Of a stretch of 64,000 bases of DNA, positions 46,163 to 57,427 are shown piece after piece; positions within the stretch are counted from its first letter, which is position 1, and every line of letters starts with the position of its first letter. Position numbers and translations under genes: made by a program. Under the pieces are notes generated by a model that was not told the origin of the DNA, did not search any database, and saw nothing but the letters and a program-made list of their open reading frames with translations. The stretch is from Cycas panzhihuaensis (Eukaryota; Cycadophyta), in the NCBI GenBank assembly GCA_023213395.1, contig CM041465.1:141181741-141245740 (forward strand). The letters run 5' to 3'.

Positions 46163-47914
46163 GAGTGATTTTTCTATCTTCTATTATCTTGAATTTATAA
46201 ATTGAGATAAAGAAATTTCCAATCCAAAGAGAGGACACATGTTACATCAATAATGAAATAACTTATTGATATGTAATATATGCATGCTTATTAACTAGTT
46301 AACTTTCTTTCTTTATTTCTTATGGCAAAAGAAAATTAAGTATTTAGTTATAATCTTGACTATTTTATCAATTATTTTAAGGAAAAAAAAATCATAAAGG
46401 ATGTTTGGCAATGTCATCAATATTTAATCTATCTAGTATGTACCTATTATTTTGCCATAGCTAATATTACCGGCTAATGTGGTTTCATTAATTGATTCTC
46501 TATATATGGTATCTTATATAGTTATGCTACATGAGAATGACAACCTATTATCTATCTATAAGAGTATATACATATACACATACATACATATTTACATATG
46601 TGTGTGTGTCTATGGGTGGGTGGGTTTATCAATGTATATGGTATAATAATAATGATATGATGATAGTAGTATGGTATGATGAAGATTATGACTATTGTGA
46701 TTATTATAATAGTTATTATAGAGATGAATTTAACGATGTAATAATGACACTATAAATGTGTTTCTTCCTCAAATATTATAATGCATCATTAATGAATAGT
46801 ACACACTAATACCTAAAATATTATTCAATATTTTATAGCATTATAAAACATTATATTCTAGTGTCTATTCCGTGTTGCTAGGTAAAATCTTTTACTAGAT
46901 CACATAAAAACATGCGGCCCCATAGAAATAGAGAACATCAAGTCAATTAAATTATTCCATATAAAAAAATTAAGCCGATGATAGATATATTATAACATCA
47001 CATCATTCCATTGCTATGAAACATTCACCCTGTAACTTTTAGATCTACAATAAGGTTAACATTGCACGGGAATATCATAATTACATATCAAAGATGTTAC
47101 ATTCTTATATTATTATAAATGCTAACAAAAGGGACTGTTGTTAACAAAAGTTGAGTAGAAATATTAAATATTATATTATAATGGTTGAAACATTATGTCA
47201 ATATCAATATATTACTATTTTAGTAATGTCTTGTTTGATAATTAAAATGGCCATAAAATCTTGACATAATATTATGATAGTCATTACTATGACCCCAAAA
47301 TATAATTATGCCAATAAGGCGACTTTAATCCTCTAAGAGAGATTAAGGTAATAGATCATTGGATTTATACACCTAAAAATAATTTTGGAGTAATGAGGAT
47401 TAGGCATATCAAGCACCAAAAATATATGCATAAGTTATTAAGAAAAGTAAGAAGTGTATTCATTAGAACTACACTATTAAATTATTCATATATGATTCAC
47501 ATTTATATGTTATAAAGTAAGAATTGTAAGGAAGAAAATTCTATCATTCATCTTATTTTTCTTAGTATCCTAAAATAGGATATTATTATATATTAAAGAT
47601 TAATGTTTATTAGGCTTATAATATATAATTATGAACTACCCCCTTTGTTCATGTATTATTTGTTTATTATTCCAATTCTTTATAATATGATAATGGTGAG
47701 TCACTAGGGTTATACCACATTCCTTATATGTGTCAATCATAAGGGAATTAATATTTGTTTTAAGTTTATATATATGCATTGATTTTGTTCATTATAAAAA
47801 AGAAGGATTTAAATAAGGAGAGATAAATATTTAAATTTAGTAAAATTATTTTTCTCTATGTTTATATGGGTCTATCCTTCTCATATTACTTAATCCTAGT
47901 TACTAGTTTCTACA
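46163..47914. other. AT-rich DNA downstream of the pseudogene, ending in a probable LTR
   Basis: No coding motif. A TACA/GTGT simple-sequence patch lies at about 46565-46620. The right end (…TTTCTACA at 47914) is directly followed by a PBS-like site, so the last few hundred bases may be an LTR. Its start was not found. Confidence 0.35.
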
Positions 47915-47926
47915 TGGTATTAGAGT
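47915..47926 (+). promoter_or_regulatory. PBS-like site
   Basis: TGGTATTAGAGT, 10 of 12 matching the initiator-Met site, directly after ...CTACA. It suggests a plus-strand LTR to its left. No gag follows before the next LTR candidate at 48288. Confidence 0.4.
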
Positions 47927-48239
47927 TATTTAGGTGTAATCTAACTAGTTCTAATCTCCTATTATATAAGTCTAAAGTCTATTGTAAGTAGCTATATTGT
48001 TGTAGAATAGTATATTTATATATTTTGATATTTGAATCTTATATTATGATTTTAGTATATTTGTTATCTTTAGTTGTTTAAGTGTTTAGACAATTTTTAA
48101 AGTGCTTTACACATGTTGTAGGATTATCTTAATAGGTTTTTTAATGTTTCAAATGTCGCCTTTAAAGTTATATTGATTTTAGGGTAAAATTAAGTCATTA
48201 ATAAGTTGAAAATGCCTATTTCCTCATGGTATTTAATCA

Positions 48240-48264
48240 ACACACACACACACACACACACACA
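48240..48264. repeat. (CA)n microsatellite
   Basis: About twelve CA repeats. Confidence 0.95.
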
Positions 48265-48287
48265 TGAAAAAGAAACATATCAATATG

Positions 48288-48613
48288 TGTTAGGGTTAAT
48301 ATTCATCACATAACCCTATATTAGAAATATGCAGCTACACACACATTAATGGTAAGTTATGGTAAGTTTATTTTATTATAAGTGGTTTATTATTTTATAT
48401 TAAATTGAATTTAGGGTTGAGGAGGGCTCTCGCCCTCCTCCCAAATATATACTTTGGAGCCAAAACCCCCATAGTTCTTTAACACCACCTCTCAAAGGAA
48501 TTTGATGTACTCTTCTACAATATTGATTAAATATAATGATATTTCAAATGTGTATTTGAATATGGCTTGACTTACGTTCATCTACTCTACTCTCATCTCC
48601 AATAACCTACATT
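48288..48613 (+). repeat. Candidate 5' LTR of copia2
   Basis: Starts TGTTAGGGTTAATATTCAT, resembling TGTTGGAAATAATGTTCAT at 52490, and ends ACCTACATT before the PBS. It contains the palindromic GGAGGGCTCTCGCCCTCC at about 48422-48439. Confidence 0.4.
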
Positions 48614-48625
48614 TGGTATTAGATC
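48614..48625 (+). promoter_or_regulatory. Primer-binding site of copia2
   Basis: TGGTATTAGATC, 10 of 12 bases matching the initiator-Met site. Confidence 0.5.
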
Positions 48626-48822
48626 CAACCTGGGTGCATAGTGTCTAGCTCCTCATATGCTGAGTGAAAGTGCAACATATGACTACTTATAAGAATTCTG
48701 GCAGATTCATCCACTCACTGGAGAAATCAGTTTGAAGTTTCACCTCCTCTTAAAGGAGTTCTCACTCTTTGAAGTCAACCTTCTACATATTGCTCACCAT
48801 CAATTTACTAAGTTTTTTTATG

Positions 48823-48873
<51 letters not shown>

Positions 48874-51644
48874 ATTAAAATTATAAGTGATAAGATCATA
48901 TTATATTGTATCGGCCTTCTAATTTTTTGGCCCTTATCCTCTTATCTACGTATTGAATAAATCCTTCCTCTATTGGTGACTCTGGTTCCTCCATTTGTCT
49001 TCAATGCTTATGACCAAGATCTATCATGAGATGATGTCTGACCATCTATAAACTCCTCTACTACCCAGATTTGAGTTCCTACTATCCAAATCTAATTTAC
49101 TGCCTTTGTTCTAGTATTGTTTAGTAAATAACAGAGGCAAGTCATTCATCTTCTATCGTCGTCATCCTACACAATTGTTCTCCATCAACTGTGTGATTTG
49201 TTATGTATGCTTTATTTAGTTTCTAAAGTTTTCTTAATAGTTTTCTATAACTTTTATTAAATATTTGGGTGATTTGGTACGTATGCTTTATACAATCAAT
49301 ATTTCTCTATATTTGTATAGTACTTGCAGGAAGATTCAACCCAACACTCATTTGGAGTAGTTTAATTGAAGTTTTATTTATTTTTTTATAAGTTTTTAAT
49401 TATTTTTTCAGTTTTTTTTTAGGTTTCTTTATAGACCTAGTCTTCTATATGTTGGTACACCTTTATAATCAAGTGGAACTGTGTCAAGTGACTACTCATT
49501 TGAATCCTTATTGAGTCTTCTCTACACCGGAACAAACGATTCTGAAAATTGTCGCTTGTACATTGAGATATTGTTCCTAGAAGCATGGTCACTCCTCTGC
49601 CTTATTGAAACCCCATTGTACAAGCTTGGAAATAAATCATTTTGCTTTGTTTGCTCATTGAATCACCCTAGAGCTGGGTCAAAGGCCTATTAGTATCTCC
49701 CTAAGATATTTCTTTGGTGTTTTTTATCTCTATTTTTTACTGTACTATCTCTGTTTAGCCATAGGACCCTCCAACACTCATTGAGCTCTTTTTGTCATCT
49801 TTTTCTTTATTTTCTCTTTAGATTTCATCCTAAATCTTAGCGTCCACCTTTTACTATCCTCTTCAATCGATCTTTGGTTGATTTTGGCTTTAGATTCAAT
49901 CGTTTCATTGATCTATTCCTCTTCATTCTCGTGCGAACCTATGTGTTTACGATTTTTCATAAACATTTATTTTTTTATATTTGATTTATCTTTTATATTT
50001 ATTTATTATAAAGTTTTAAGAAATTTAATACGATTTAATATCTTTTGGGGTTAAGCCTTCTTACTTCCCAGCTTGCAGTCCTTTTTTAGCCCCCATATGA
50101 CCCTAGGTCATTTACAAAGGGGCAGATTTCAAAACTTAATAAATTATTTTTAATAGTTTTGGATTTTAAAGGATTAAGTTGCTTTTTATATTTTTTGGAT
50201 TCCATAAGCCCCCTTTGCAAGCCAGTGACAGGTCACATGTTCTAACCAGGTGACTAGGGGCTCTAGTAAAAAGGGGTTTAAGATCCCCCACCTTCTTTAG
50301 TTTTTTATCATAAGTGATAGGCTTTATTGTTTCACTAATATCTCCTTATCCAAGAGTCTGTTTATCGAACAGTTGGATCTGTTGGAAAGGTAACTCAGAG
50401 ATCTATATAGTAAAGTTAGTTTCACACTGATTTGAAGTTATTTTATAGATGTTTTAGGCTACTAGAGTTAGCCCTCCTATTTGATCCTAGTTTAAGCTTC
50501 TTTCATCATTTTAAAGTAATTTATTAACTTTATTCAAGTATATTTATGTCATATTGATATACTAATCTATTTTTGATAAATTTCACCTTGAACTTTAAGG
50601 CTTATATATATTTTTGGCTGAATATTGTGTAGATTTACCCTTGAAGAAGAAGGCAATATTTGGATAATATTTTACAAATAAAGAACTTTCTTACTCTTAA
50701 TTTATTTTATTTTAAGCCTTCTATTTTATTTTAATCTTATTTTAAGGCTCATATTAAGTTCATTTTAGTTCATTTAAAGGTCATTTTATTTTATTATTAA
50801 AGCTCATTTCAAAGTTCATTTTAAGCTCTTTTATTACATTTCAAAGCTTATATAGAGTTCATTTTATTGTATTTCAAATCTCATTAAAGGCTTTTTTTTT
50901 TTTTTCATGTTATTTTAGAGATCATTTGTTTCATTTAGAAGGCTCATTTTTTCTTATATTTATTTTATTTAAAGGCTTATTTTATTTCATTCTTGTTATA
51001 TTTTTTAAGTTAATTTCATTTACTACTAAAAGGAATCTTATTTGTTAATAAGACCACATTTAAAATCTATTTTTATATTAAAGAGATAATTTTTTAAACG
51101 AACACCTTTTTTCTAGCCTTACAAGGGGAACTATTAAGACCCATGAAGTTACCACCCTATACATACTCTTGGCCTACTCATATTGGATGAGGAGCATCAT
51201 TGGCTATCAGCTGCAATAGATGGTAGGCTGAGGTGGAGTACCCTGCCTTTTTGGAGTTTAGAGACTAGGCTAGGCCCAGGGGGATGAGTTCCTTGATTTG
51301 AAAAGCTTTTACTGCTAGATCTATCGCTAGACATAAGTCCATCGCAGGTGGATCAACAGATCAGTGGGGTATTTCACCTTCTTAGCAACCTGTGTACTAA
51401 GATATATAGAGCCTAACACTCATGTACCAGTATATTGAGTCCCTGATTTGCTACTTGTAGACATGCACCACTAGACAAGATAGTAACTGAAAGCCTCCCT
51501 TGGATATCCTTAAACTTAGAGCCTAGAAACCATTACATACTTAAGATGCATGAACATTCATACCCATGGTATATTTGAACACTTGTATTTTCTTTAGATT
51601 ATATATCAAAGTTTTTCTTTATAATGATAATAAATCTTGGTAAT
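48626..51644 (+). other. Long leader of copia2
   Basis: About 3 kb without coding signal. It includes an (AT)n microsatellite (48828-48871), a patch at 50085-50115 with CCCCCATATGACCCTAGGTC, a T- and TTTA-rich stretch of repeated CTCATTTTA-like phrases (50700-51010), and the 420-base block homologous to copia1's leader (51116-51560). The 48626-49700 part may be unrelated insertion DNA. Confidence 0.5.
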
Positions 51645-52192
51645 ATGATCATTCCTATATTTAATGGTACTAACTTTTTACATTGTAGTAAAATGATGAA
51701 ATTAATTTTTATAACTAAAAGCTATGGGAGTTTGTGAAGGATGGTTATGATGACTTAGGTAATAATGCTACCTTGGATGAGAAACAAGCCTTTAAAAAAT
51801 GTATGAAGAAGGATAATGAAGCATTAGCATTAATCTTTTGTACTTTAGAAGACTATATATTTTTTAGCACAAGTGAAATGACTACATCAAAGGACACATG
51901 GAATAACTTAAAAATGATTCATGTAGGAGCCACATCTATTGAAAAAGATAGTGTCTCCATTACAATAGAATTAGGAAAAACTACATATATTGATGATGTG
52001 TTGTATGGAAATCTACTATCTGTGGGACAGATGATGGAACATGACTATAATGTTGTATTTAATAATGATGAGTATACCATTACCCTAAAAGACTCCATTA
52101 AAGAAGATAATCACTATAAGGCAGAAGTTGAGAAAGACAAATATTCTAATGAAGCTGGATCTTTCATATCTACTCTAAATATTCCAAAATAG
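51645..52192 (+). pseudogene. copia2 gag fused to pre-integrase by internal deletion
   Basis: An ATG at 51645 opens MIIPIFNGTNFLHCSKMMKL; after a frame change near 51710 the open frame from 51734 continues DGYDDLGNNATLDEKQAF, CMKKDNEALALIFCTLEDYI and DTWNNLKMIHVGAT (gag). Directly after this the text turns into TTYIDDVLYGNLLSVGQMME and HDYNVVFNNDEYTITLKD, the copia pre-integrase block that normally lies hundreds of codons further on. The 152-codon frame is intact across the junction. The gag half matches copia4. No enzyme function remains. Confidence 0.75.
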
Positions 52193-52329
52193 GTCTAAAA
52201 ATAACATGACCCAATAAATATGCTTGACAACAACTTTTAAAGGAAATTCACATGCTCTAATAGGATCAACTTTACTTTATTAAGCCAACTTCGAGAACCA
52301 CATGAGTCTCACACTCTTGAAGAGACCAA

Positions 52330-52480
52330 CATTACAGTGGAGTCAATATAGGATAGTGATATTGAATTAGTCTATTGTAGAGAAAAGGAACAAGCAATAG
52401 ATATCCTCCCTAAGATCCTTAAAAAGTTCAAGTTTCACAAATTCAGAGATAAGCTTAGAGTTATATAAAATGAATGTTAT
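52330..52480 (+). pseudogene. copia2 RNase H end
   Basis: The plus strand reads DSDIELVYCREKEQAIDILP, then KKFKFHKFRDKLRVI, stop. This matches the copia end IELVYCxTxxQxADIFTKxLxxxKFxxLRxxLGV. It is followed by the purine-rich AAGGGAGAA and the LTR. Confidence 0.75.
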
Positions 52481-52489
52481 AAGGGAGAA

Positions 52490-52792
52490 TGTTGGAAATA
52501 ATGTTCATTTTCTACTAAGGAGTGTGCATAGTGGCATTGGAACTCTACAGGGCTACCTCTAACCGTCATCAATTGACCTAGGTAACATGTATGTATTTTA
52601 TATTTATTTTTTATTATTTTTTGATTTGAAAAAAGGTGTCAGTCGATGACGAGTTTGCCCAATGTCCTAACTATAAATATGAGGTGCAAATACTTAACAA
52701 TATTCTTTAACACCACCATTTATTAGAAATTTTATTAATTTCTCACAATATGGAATGATTACCTGTTCTACTCTATCTCTACGTACTCTTCA
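52490..52792 (+). repeat. 3' LTR of copia2
   Basis: Starts TGTTGGAAATAATGTTC immediately after AAGGGAGAA. A likely end is ...GTACTCTTCA at 52792, by comparison with the candidate 5' LTR. The start is well supported; the end is tentative. Confidence 0.55.
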
Positions 52793-53099
52793 TGGCTAAG
52801 TTTTAATTTTTATTTTATAATATTTTAGTGATATTAAAGAACTTTTTATGAAGTTTAAAGTCTACGATGAAGTCCCTCCTTTGTTTAGCCTTAGTCATAT
52901 GGAACACAAGTTGTAAGGGTTTTCTTTGGCCAATTTGGAGTTAATTTTTGATATACAACTATATCATGGTGAATATGTTTTTAAGATTTATCTTGTAGTA
53001 GTGGTCATATGCTAAGGTTTTATATTATTTTTTAAAGTATATTTAAAGTTAAGTATTTTTGGCTTAATTCTAGTTACTTATAAGTAGACAAAGGAAGTA
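52793..53099 (+). other. Left part of copia3 leader (split by LINE2)
   Basis: Non-coding. Contains TTAGCCTTAGTCATATGG near 52886, the motif shared with other leaders in the window. Across LINE2 it continues at 59332 into copia3's gag, so it is probably copia3's leader. No PBS is visible at its left edge. Confidence 0.45.
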
Positions 53100-53116
53100 G
53101 AATTACTTGTATCACC
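53100..53116. repeat. Target-site duplication of LINE2, left copy
   Basis: GAATTACTTGTATCACC, repeated exactly at 59315-59331. A 17 bp duplication is typical of L1-type target-primed insertion. The following T may belong to either the duplication or the tail. Confidence 0.92.
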
Positions 53117-53278
53117 TTTTTTTTTTTTGATCAGGTAAAATGAATTAAAGGGGTTTTAATTGGGTCCCCAAACCCGATACATCATAGCCGGATGGCAAAG
53201 AGAGGGAAAAGAAAAACTGACCATGACAGGCCCATGGTCTAACCCAAGATAATATCTTCAGTCCTCAGACTACAGTCT

Positions 53279-53765
53279 TCAATCTTCAGTCCTGATTACC
53301 TCTCCCATATGTACATCTGCCCTAACCAATCTCAATAACTCCATCGGGAAGTCCTCTTTCCAAACTTTTGATCTTTTGTTTATCACGGCCCAATTTTCCA
53401 ACCAATCCGCCGCCGCATTGCCCTCCCTATAGGTGTGATGGATCTGAACCTCCGCTCTGTCTCTCAAAACATCCTTGGCATCCTCGAAGATATCTGAGTT
53501 CTCCCAACCCGAGTCCATTTCTCCTTTCAAGCATTTGATTACGTACATAGAGTCACCCTCTATTGTCACCTTTTGAACATTATCCTCTTCCAAAATAGAG
53601 GTGGCCCTCAGCATAGCCCGGACCTCGACTTTACGGTTCGATTGAATCCCCAAGTATTCCGCAAAGGCCCATCTCACGTTTCCTTCATGATCCCTGCATA
53701 GGCCCCCTCCTCCCGCCTCCCCGGGGTTGCCTTTCATTGCTTGTCAAAATTGACTTTTACCCAAG
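53279..53765 (-). pseudogene. LINE2 RNase H domain
   Basis: The 152-codon frame reads GNPGEAGGGG, KVEVRAMLRATSILE, VTIEGDSMYVIKCL, VQIHHTYREGNAAADWLENW. These supply the Glu, Asp and C-terminal His/Asp of RNase H. The opening VNFD (first catalytic Asp) lies just upstream in another frame, so a one-base change near 53740 separates it. Extra residues after the domain reach DVHMGEVIRTED. LINE1's RNase H is the closest relative in the window. Confidence 0.88.
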
Positions 53766-53979
53766 ATCCATCCAGGAGGATGCCACTTGACTTCTCTTCT
53801 TACATTTTGGCTCCCTCCACGGGCACTATACCCCAATCTCTAATGATATCCTCTTCCCCTAGGTATCCTATCCTCCTTTGGTCTTTCCATCATTTACGAG
53901 ATCGCCTTCCGATTTCAACCACCACCATCGACTATCTTTTCTTTTCCTTCAAATATCCTACATTTCTTTCTTTCCGGAT

Positions 53980-54340
53980 AAGCCAAGAGCCTACAGGCGG
54001 GATCATCTTCAAAGCACGGAAAGGATTTGCTCTTGAAAGGCGATGTCCATGCGACCTTTGCTCACCTAAGGAATATGAAGAGACCTGTGCTATCCCCATC
54101 CCACCGGATGACATTCCAAATCCCTACGAATAAGGACGGTGGATGCACAAGTGGTCCAAGGTTTCCACTTCCATCTTGCACATCACACATCTACTGCCAA
54201 CCGGGCGCCCCTCTTGAGAGGTTGTCCGGTGTAAGTAGTTTGTTTGAAGACATATCCACCGAAAAGCCGCAATTTTTGGGAGGATCCTAACTTCCGACCT
54301 CGGCCAACCTATCATTCCTATCCCACCCCTCACCGCTCAT
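53980..54340 (-). pseudogene. LINE2 zf-RVT zinc-binding domain
   Basis: The minus-strand frame at 54124-54333 gives ILPKIAAFRWICLQTNYL, then CVMCKMEVETLDHLCIHRP. The PKIxxFxW and CxxC...H layout is that of zf-RVT. The final Cys block (FxxCxFSxxVW) is displaced by a frameshift. The domain follows the RT segment at 54343. Confidence 0.82.
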
Positions 54341-54342
54341 CC

Positions 54343-55203
54343 TTATGTCATAGCCTGCTTTGACCTGTAAGAACCCTCTGCAGAGGAAGGCCACACCATG
54401 GTATCTGGGCCCATCCTCCTCGGAATATACTGCTTATCTAGAATCTCTTTCACCCTGAGGATCTCCTCCCCGAGACCAGGGACTTCCTCCAACGATCTCC
54501 ACCTCCTATCCTTACCATGGCCAATCCAGTAATTCTTGACCAAAAAGCCATAGCGATTTACACATTCTCTCCTCAGAGTTCCGATATTAGGCAAATCCTC
54601 GAGCTTGAAGGGACCGCACCACCTGTCTTCCCAAAACCTTATGCTTTCACCGTCTCCCAGCTTCCATCGCAAACCTTTGCAAAGGAGGGGCCTCGAGGAC
54701 CTGATGGCTCTCCAAACTTGGGATCCCTCCCGGCAAAGCTCCTCCTCCATCAGAAATTGCTTGTCCCCCAAATACTTCCTCATGATAAGCTTATCCTGTG
54801 TCGAGGCTTCTTTGGATAGCCTCCAACCCGTCTTAGCCAAAAGGGCTTCATTGAAGTATCCCAGTCTTCTAACATTGAGACCTCTAGCCCACTTAGGTCT
54901 GCAGACCTTTTCCCAAGACACTAAGTGGAATTTCCTTTTCTCTTGACCGCCCAAAGGAATCGTTTCATAATTCCTTCCGAAGGCTATGACCCTTTCCGGA
55001 TTTTGAACCCGACATCCGAAAACCGAATACTTTGCGGAGGCCACCAACAATTGAATTTTCCCCCCACTAAGGAGAGCCCCTTTCCAACCCGCCGACTTCT
55101 GCCGAATGCTAACTATTGCATCCCACATATCCTTCCCCATCCTCTGGGTGAAAAGAGGCATACCAAGATAAGAGCTAGGAAGGGTACCTCTAGCCATCTC
55201 CAA
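54343..55203 (-). pseudogene. LINE2 ORF2 segment after the RT palm
   Basis: A 286-codon open frame, the longest genuine coding remnant here. It starts MEMARGTLPSSYLGMPLF, the conserved LPxxYLGxPL block that follows the RT palm in plant LINEs. Then come WKGALLSGGKIQLLVASA, HLVSWEKVCRPKWARGLNVR, LLAKTGWRLSKE, LRWKLGDGESIRFWEDRW and DTMVWPSSAEGSY. It leads into zf-RVT after a frame change near 54340. Length and order are normal for the family. Confidence 0.9.
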
Positions 55204-55208
55204 AAGCC

Positions 55209-56332
55209 TCAGATCTTACCTTGAAGTCTCTCCGAAGTGTTGATAAAAAAGGCTGAGCTTTTGTTCAGATTTATTCTTTGGTTTGTAGCCTTTTCATACG
55301 CCTGAAGACCCATTTTTAGAGCCTTGGCCTCCCTCAAGGAGGCCTTACAAAGGAAAATATTGTCATCACTCACGTCATGAAGCACTATGTTGTCAAGGTT
55401 AGAGGAGGCCTTCAATCCCATGATCCTCCCAATCCTCTGAGCCTCCATCGTCGCCCTACCTAGCATCTCTGCCATTATAATAAACAGAAAGGGGGAGAGG
55501 GGGTCACCTTGCCTCAGACCCCTCGCTCCCACAAAGAAAGGTCGATCTCCGTTAATCAATCTTGAAAGAAACTCGGAATCTGACACCTCATCCACTCCCT
55601 CCATATCAGCCCAAACCCAAAGGCCTCAAGGCACTCCAACAAGCAGTCCCAGGCCACCCGATCGTAGGCCTTAGACATATCTGTTTTGACAAGCATTCCA
55701 GCTTCCTTGCGTTGCATCGTCGAGTGCAAGGTTTCATGAACAATTATAATGCCATCCGCAATTTGTCTGCCTTTGACAAACCCATCCTGGTTTGGGGATA
55801 TGATGTCCTAAGATCGCTTCAGGCGATTCGCCAGCACTTTTGCCAATATCTTATATTTCACGTTACATAGACTGATCGGTCTGAAGTCTTCCATGCTATC
55901 CACACCCTCCTTCTTTGGAATCAATGCCAAAAATGTGGCCTGCCATTCTTTCAGAATTGTGCGCTTCTGGGAGAATTCGTTAAGCGCCTCCATCAAATCA
56001 TCTTTAATTATCTCCCAATATTCCTGGAAGAAACCTGGGGGGAAGCCGTCCGGCCCCGGAGCCTTATCTCGGCCCATCTTGAATAAGGCCTTCTCCACCT
56101 CCTCCTGGGAAAAAGGTTCTACCAATTTATTATTCTGGTTCTCATTAATCAATTTCGGAATGTGATGAAGGAGTGCCTCCCTGAGGACGGGATCTTGACA
56201 TCCGGCTCTCAAATAACTCCTTGAAATGTGCCATAGCAATACCCTGATCTGATCCTCCGCTTCTGTCACAACCCCATCCCTGCTCTGAATTTTAGAGATC
56301 CTGTTGTGAGCCCTATGTCTCATAGTAGACAT
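55209..56332 (-). pseudogene. LINE2 reverse transcriptase core
   Basis: Synthesises cDNA at the nicked target. Blocks in order on the minus strand: MGRDKAPGPDGFPPGFFQEY, LIPKKEGVDSMEDFRPISLC, KILAKVLANRLK, QDGFVKGRQIADGI, KTDMSKAYDRVAWD (first catalytic Asp), GLRQGDPLSPFLFIIMAEML and DVSDDNIFLCKAS. The usual F/YADD is altered to VSDD, keeping both Asp but changing the preceding Ala. A stop follows NRLKRS (near 55808) and frame changes occur near 55600 and 55205. Confidence 0.92.
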
Positions 56333-56599
56333 ATGGAAGAATTTCGTGTTTCATCCCCTCCCTTATCCATTGCTCTCTGGATTTTGTTTCCGTAAAATCT
56401 CCTCTCGCCAAGACCTCCTCAAATCTCTTGGAAGTCGAAAACTCCTTGTGATCCAAATCCTAGGATCTACCCTCCCTCTGAATACTCAACTCTATATCTT
56501 TTAATTCCTCCAACAGAGCACCCTTATGTTCAAAAATATTCCCAAAGACCTCTTTGTTCCAAACTTTGATTTGAGTCTTTATCCAATTCAACTTCCTCG

Positions 56600-57418
56600 A
56601 AAATCTAAACATGGCACATCCACATGCACTGAATACCCCACCATTCCTTGATCCTCTCTCTCAAGTCTGGATGTTTCTGCCACATGAGCTCAAAACGAAA
56701 ATGCGCCCCTTTGAAAAAAGCCGGAGCAGACCCCTCCAAAATAAGAGGAGTATGATCCGACCCAGTTCTCGGAAGGGCCTCCAGACAACACCTTGAAATG
56801 GCATGCCCATTCATAGTTTATGAGCATCCTATCCAATCGCTCAGATATGATTATGCCCTAGCCTCTGTTTGACCAGTGAACCTCACTCCCTTAAGAGGAA
56901 CATCCAAAGAGCCCCAGTTGCATGAAAACAAGAGATCACCATACTCTGGACCATCCCCTTGTCCACCCTTCTTCTCTTAGGACACGGAGGGAGTTAAAAT
57001 CCCCCGCTACCAGCCAAGGCCCAACCCAATCTTTATGGGCCTCCAACACACCTTCCCATAATCTCTTCCTACCCTCAGCCGAATTAGGGGCATAGATGTT
57101 GGTGATCCTATACTCCTTGTTAGTAGATGTACTAACCAGCCCCACAGTGAGGAAGTGTTCGCTCTTACACACCTCCCAACCTTTCCATCTTTTAGGATTC
57201 CACAATGAGGCCAGCCCTCTGGAACCGGTTAAGCCTACACTCGTCTTCCCCTTTCCACTCCTCCAAATCTTATTCAGTACCTCTGCTTCCTTGATCAGCT
57301 CCACTTTGGTCTCCTGCAGGAGTACAATATCGACCTCGCACCTAATCCTAATCTCTTTAACCAATCTTTGCTTGGATGGGGCATTTAGCCCCCTAATATT
57401 CCAAGAAAGGATCTTCAT
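56600..57418 (-). pseudogene. LINE2 ORF2 apurinic-type endonuclease domain
   Basis: ATG at 57418-57416 opens MKILSWNIRGLNAPSKQRLV, then VDIVLLQETK (catalytic Glu), RITNIYAPNS and WLVAGDFNSL (Asp and Asn), all diagnostic of L1-type endonucleases that nick target DNA. After a frame change near 56950 the reading continues as LFSCNWGSLDVPLKGVRFT and, in 56605-56814, TGSDHTPLIL, the conserved SDHxP block with the catalytic His. The start immediately follows the end of ORF1 (57428), as expected for ORF2. Confidence 0.9.
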
Positions 57419-57427
57419 GGAAGACTC

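Larger units (their letters stand above)
48288..52792 (+). mobile_element. copia2: internally deleted Ty1-copia element
   Basis: A plus-strand element comprising a probable 5' LTR (48288-48613), PBS, a long leader, a gag fragment fused to a pre-integrase fragment, a short RNase H end, a PPT-like AAGGGAGAA and a 3' LTR from 52490. Protease, most of integrase and RT are missing. The two LTRs are strongly diverged: both contain TTCTTTAACACCACC and end similarly, but pairing is tentative and no target-site duplication is seen. The leader segment at 51116-51560 is homologous to that of copia1. Confidence 0.6.
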
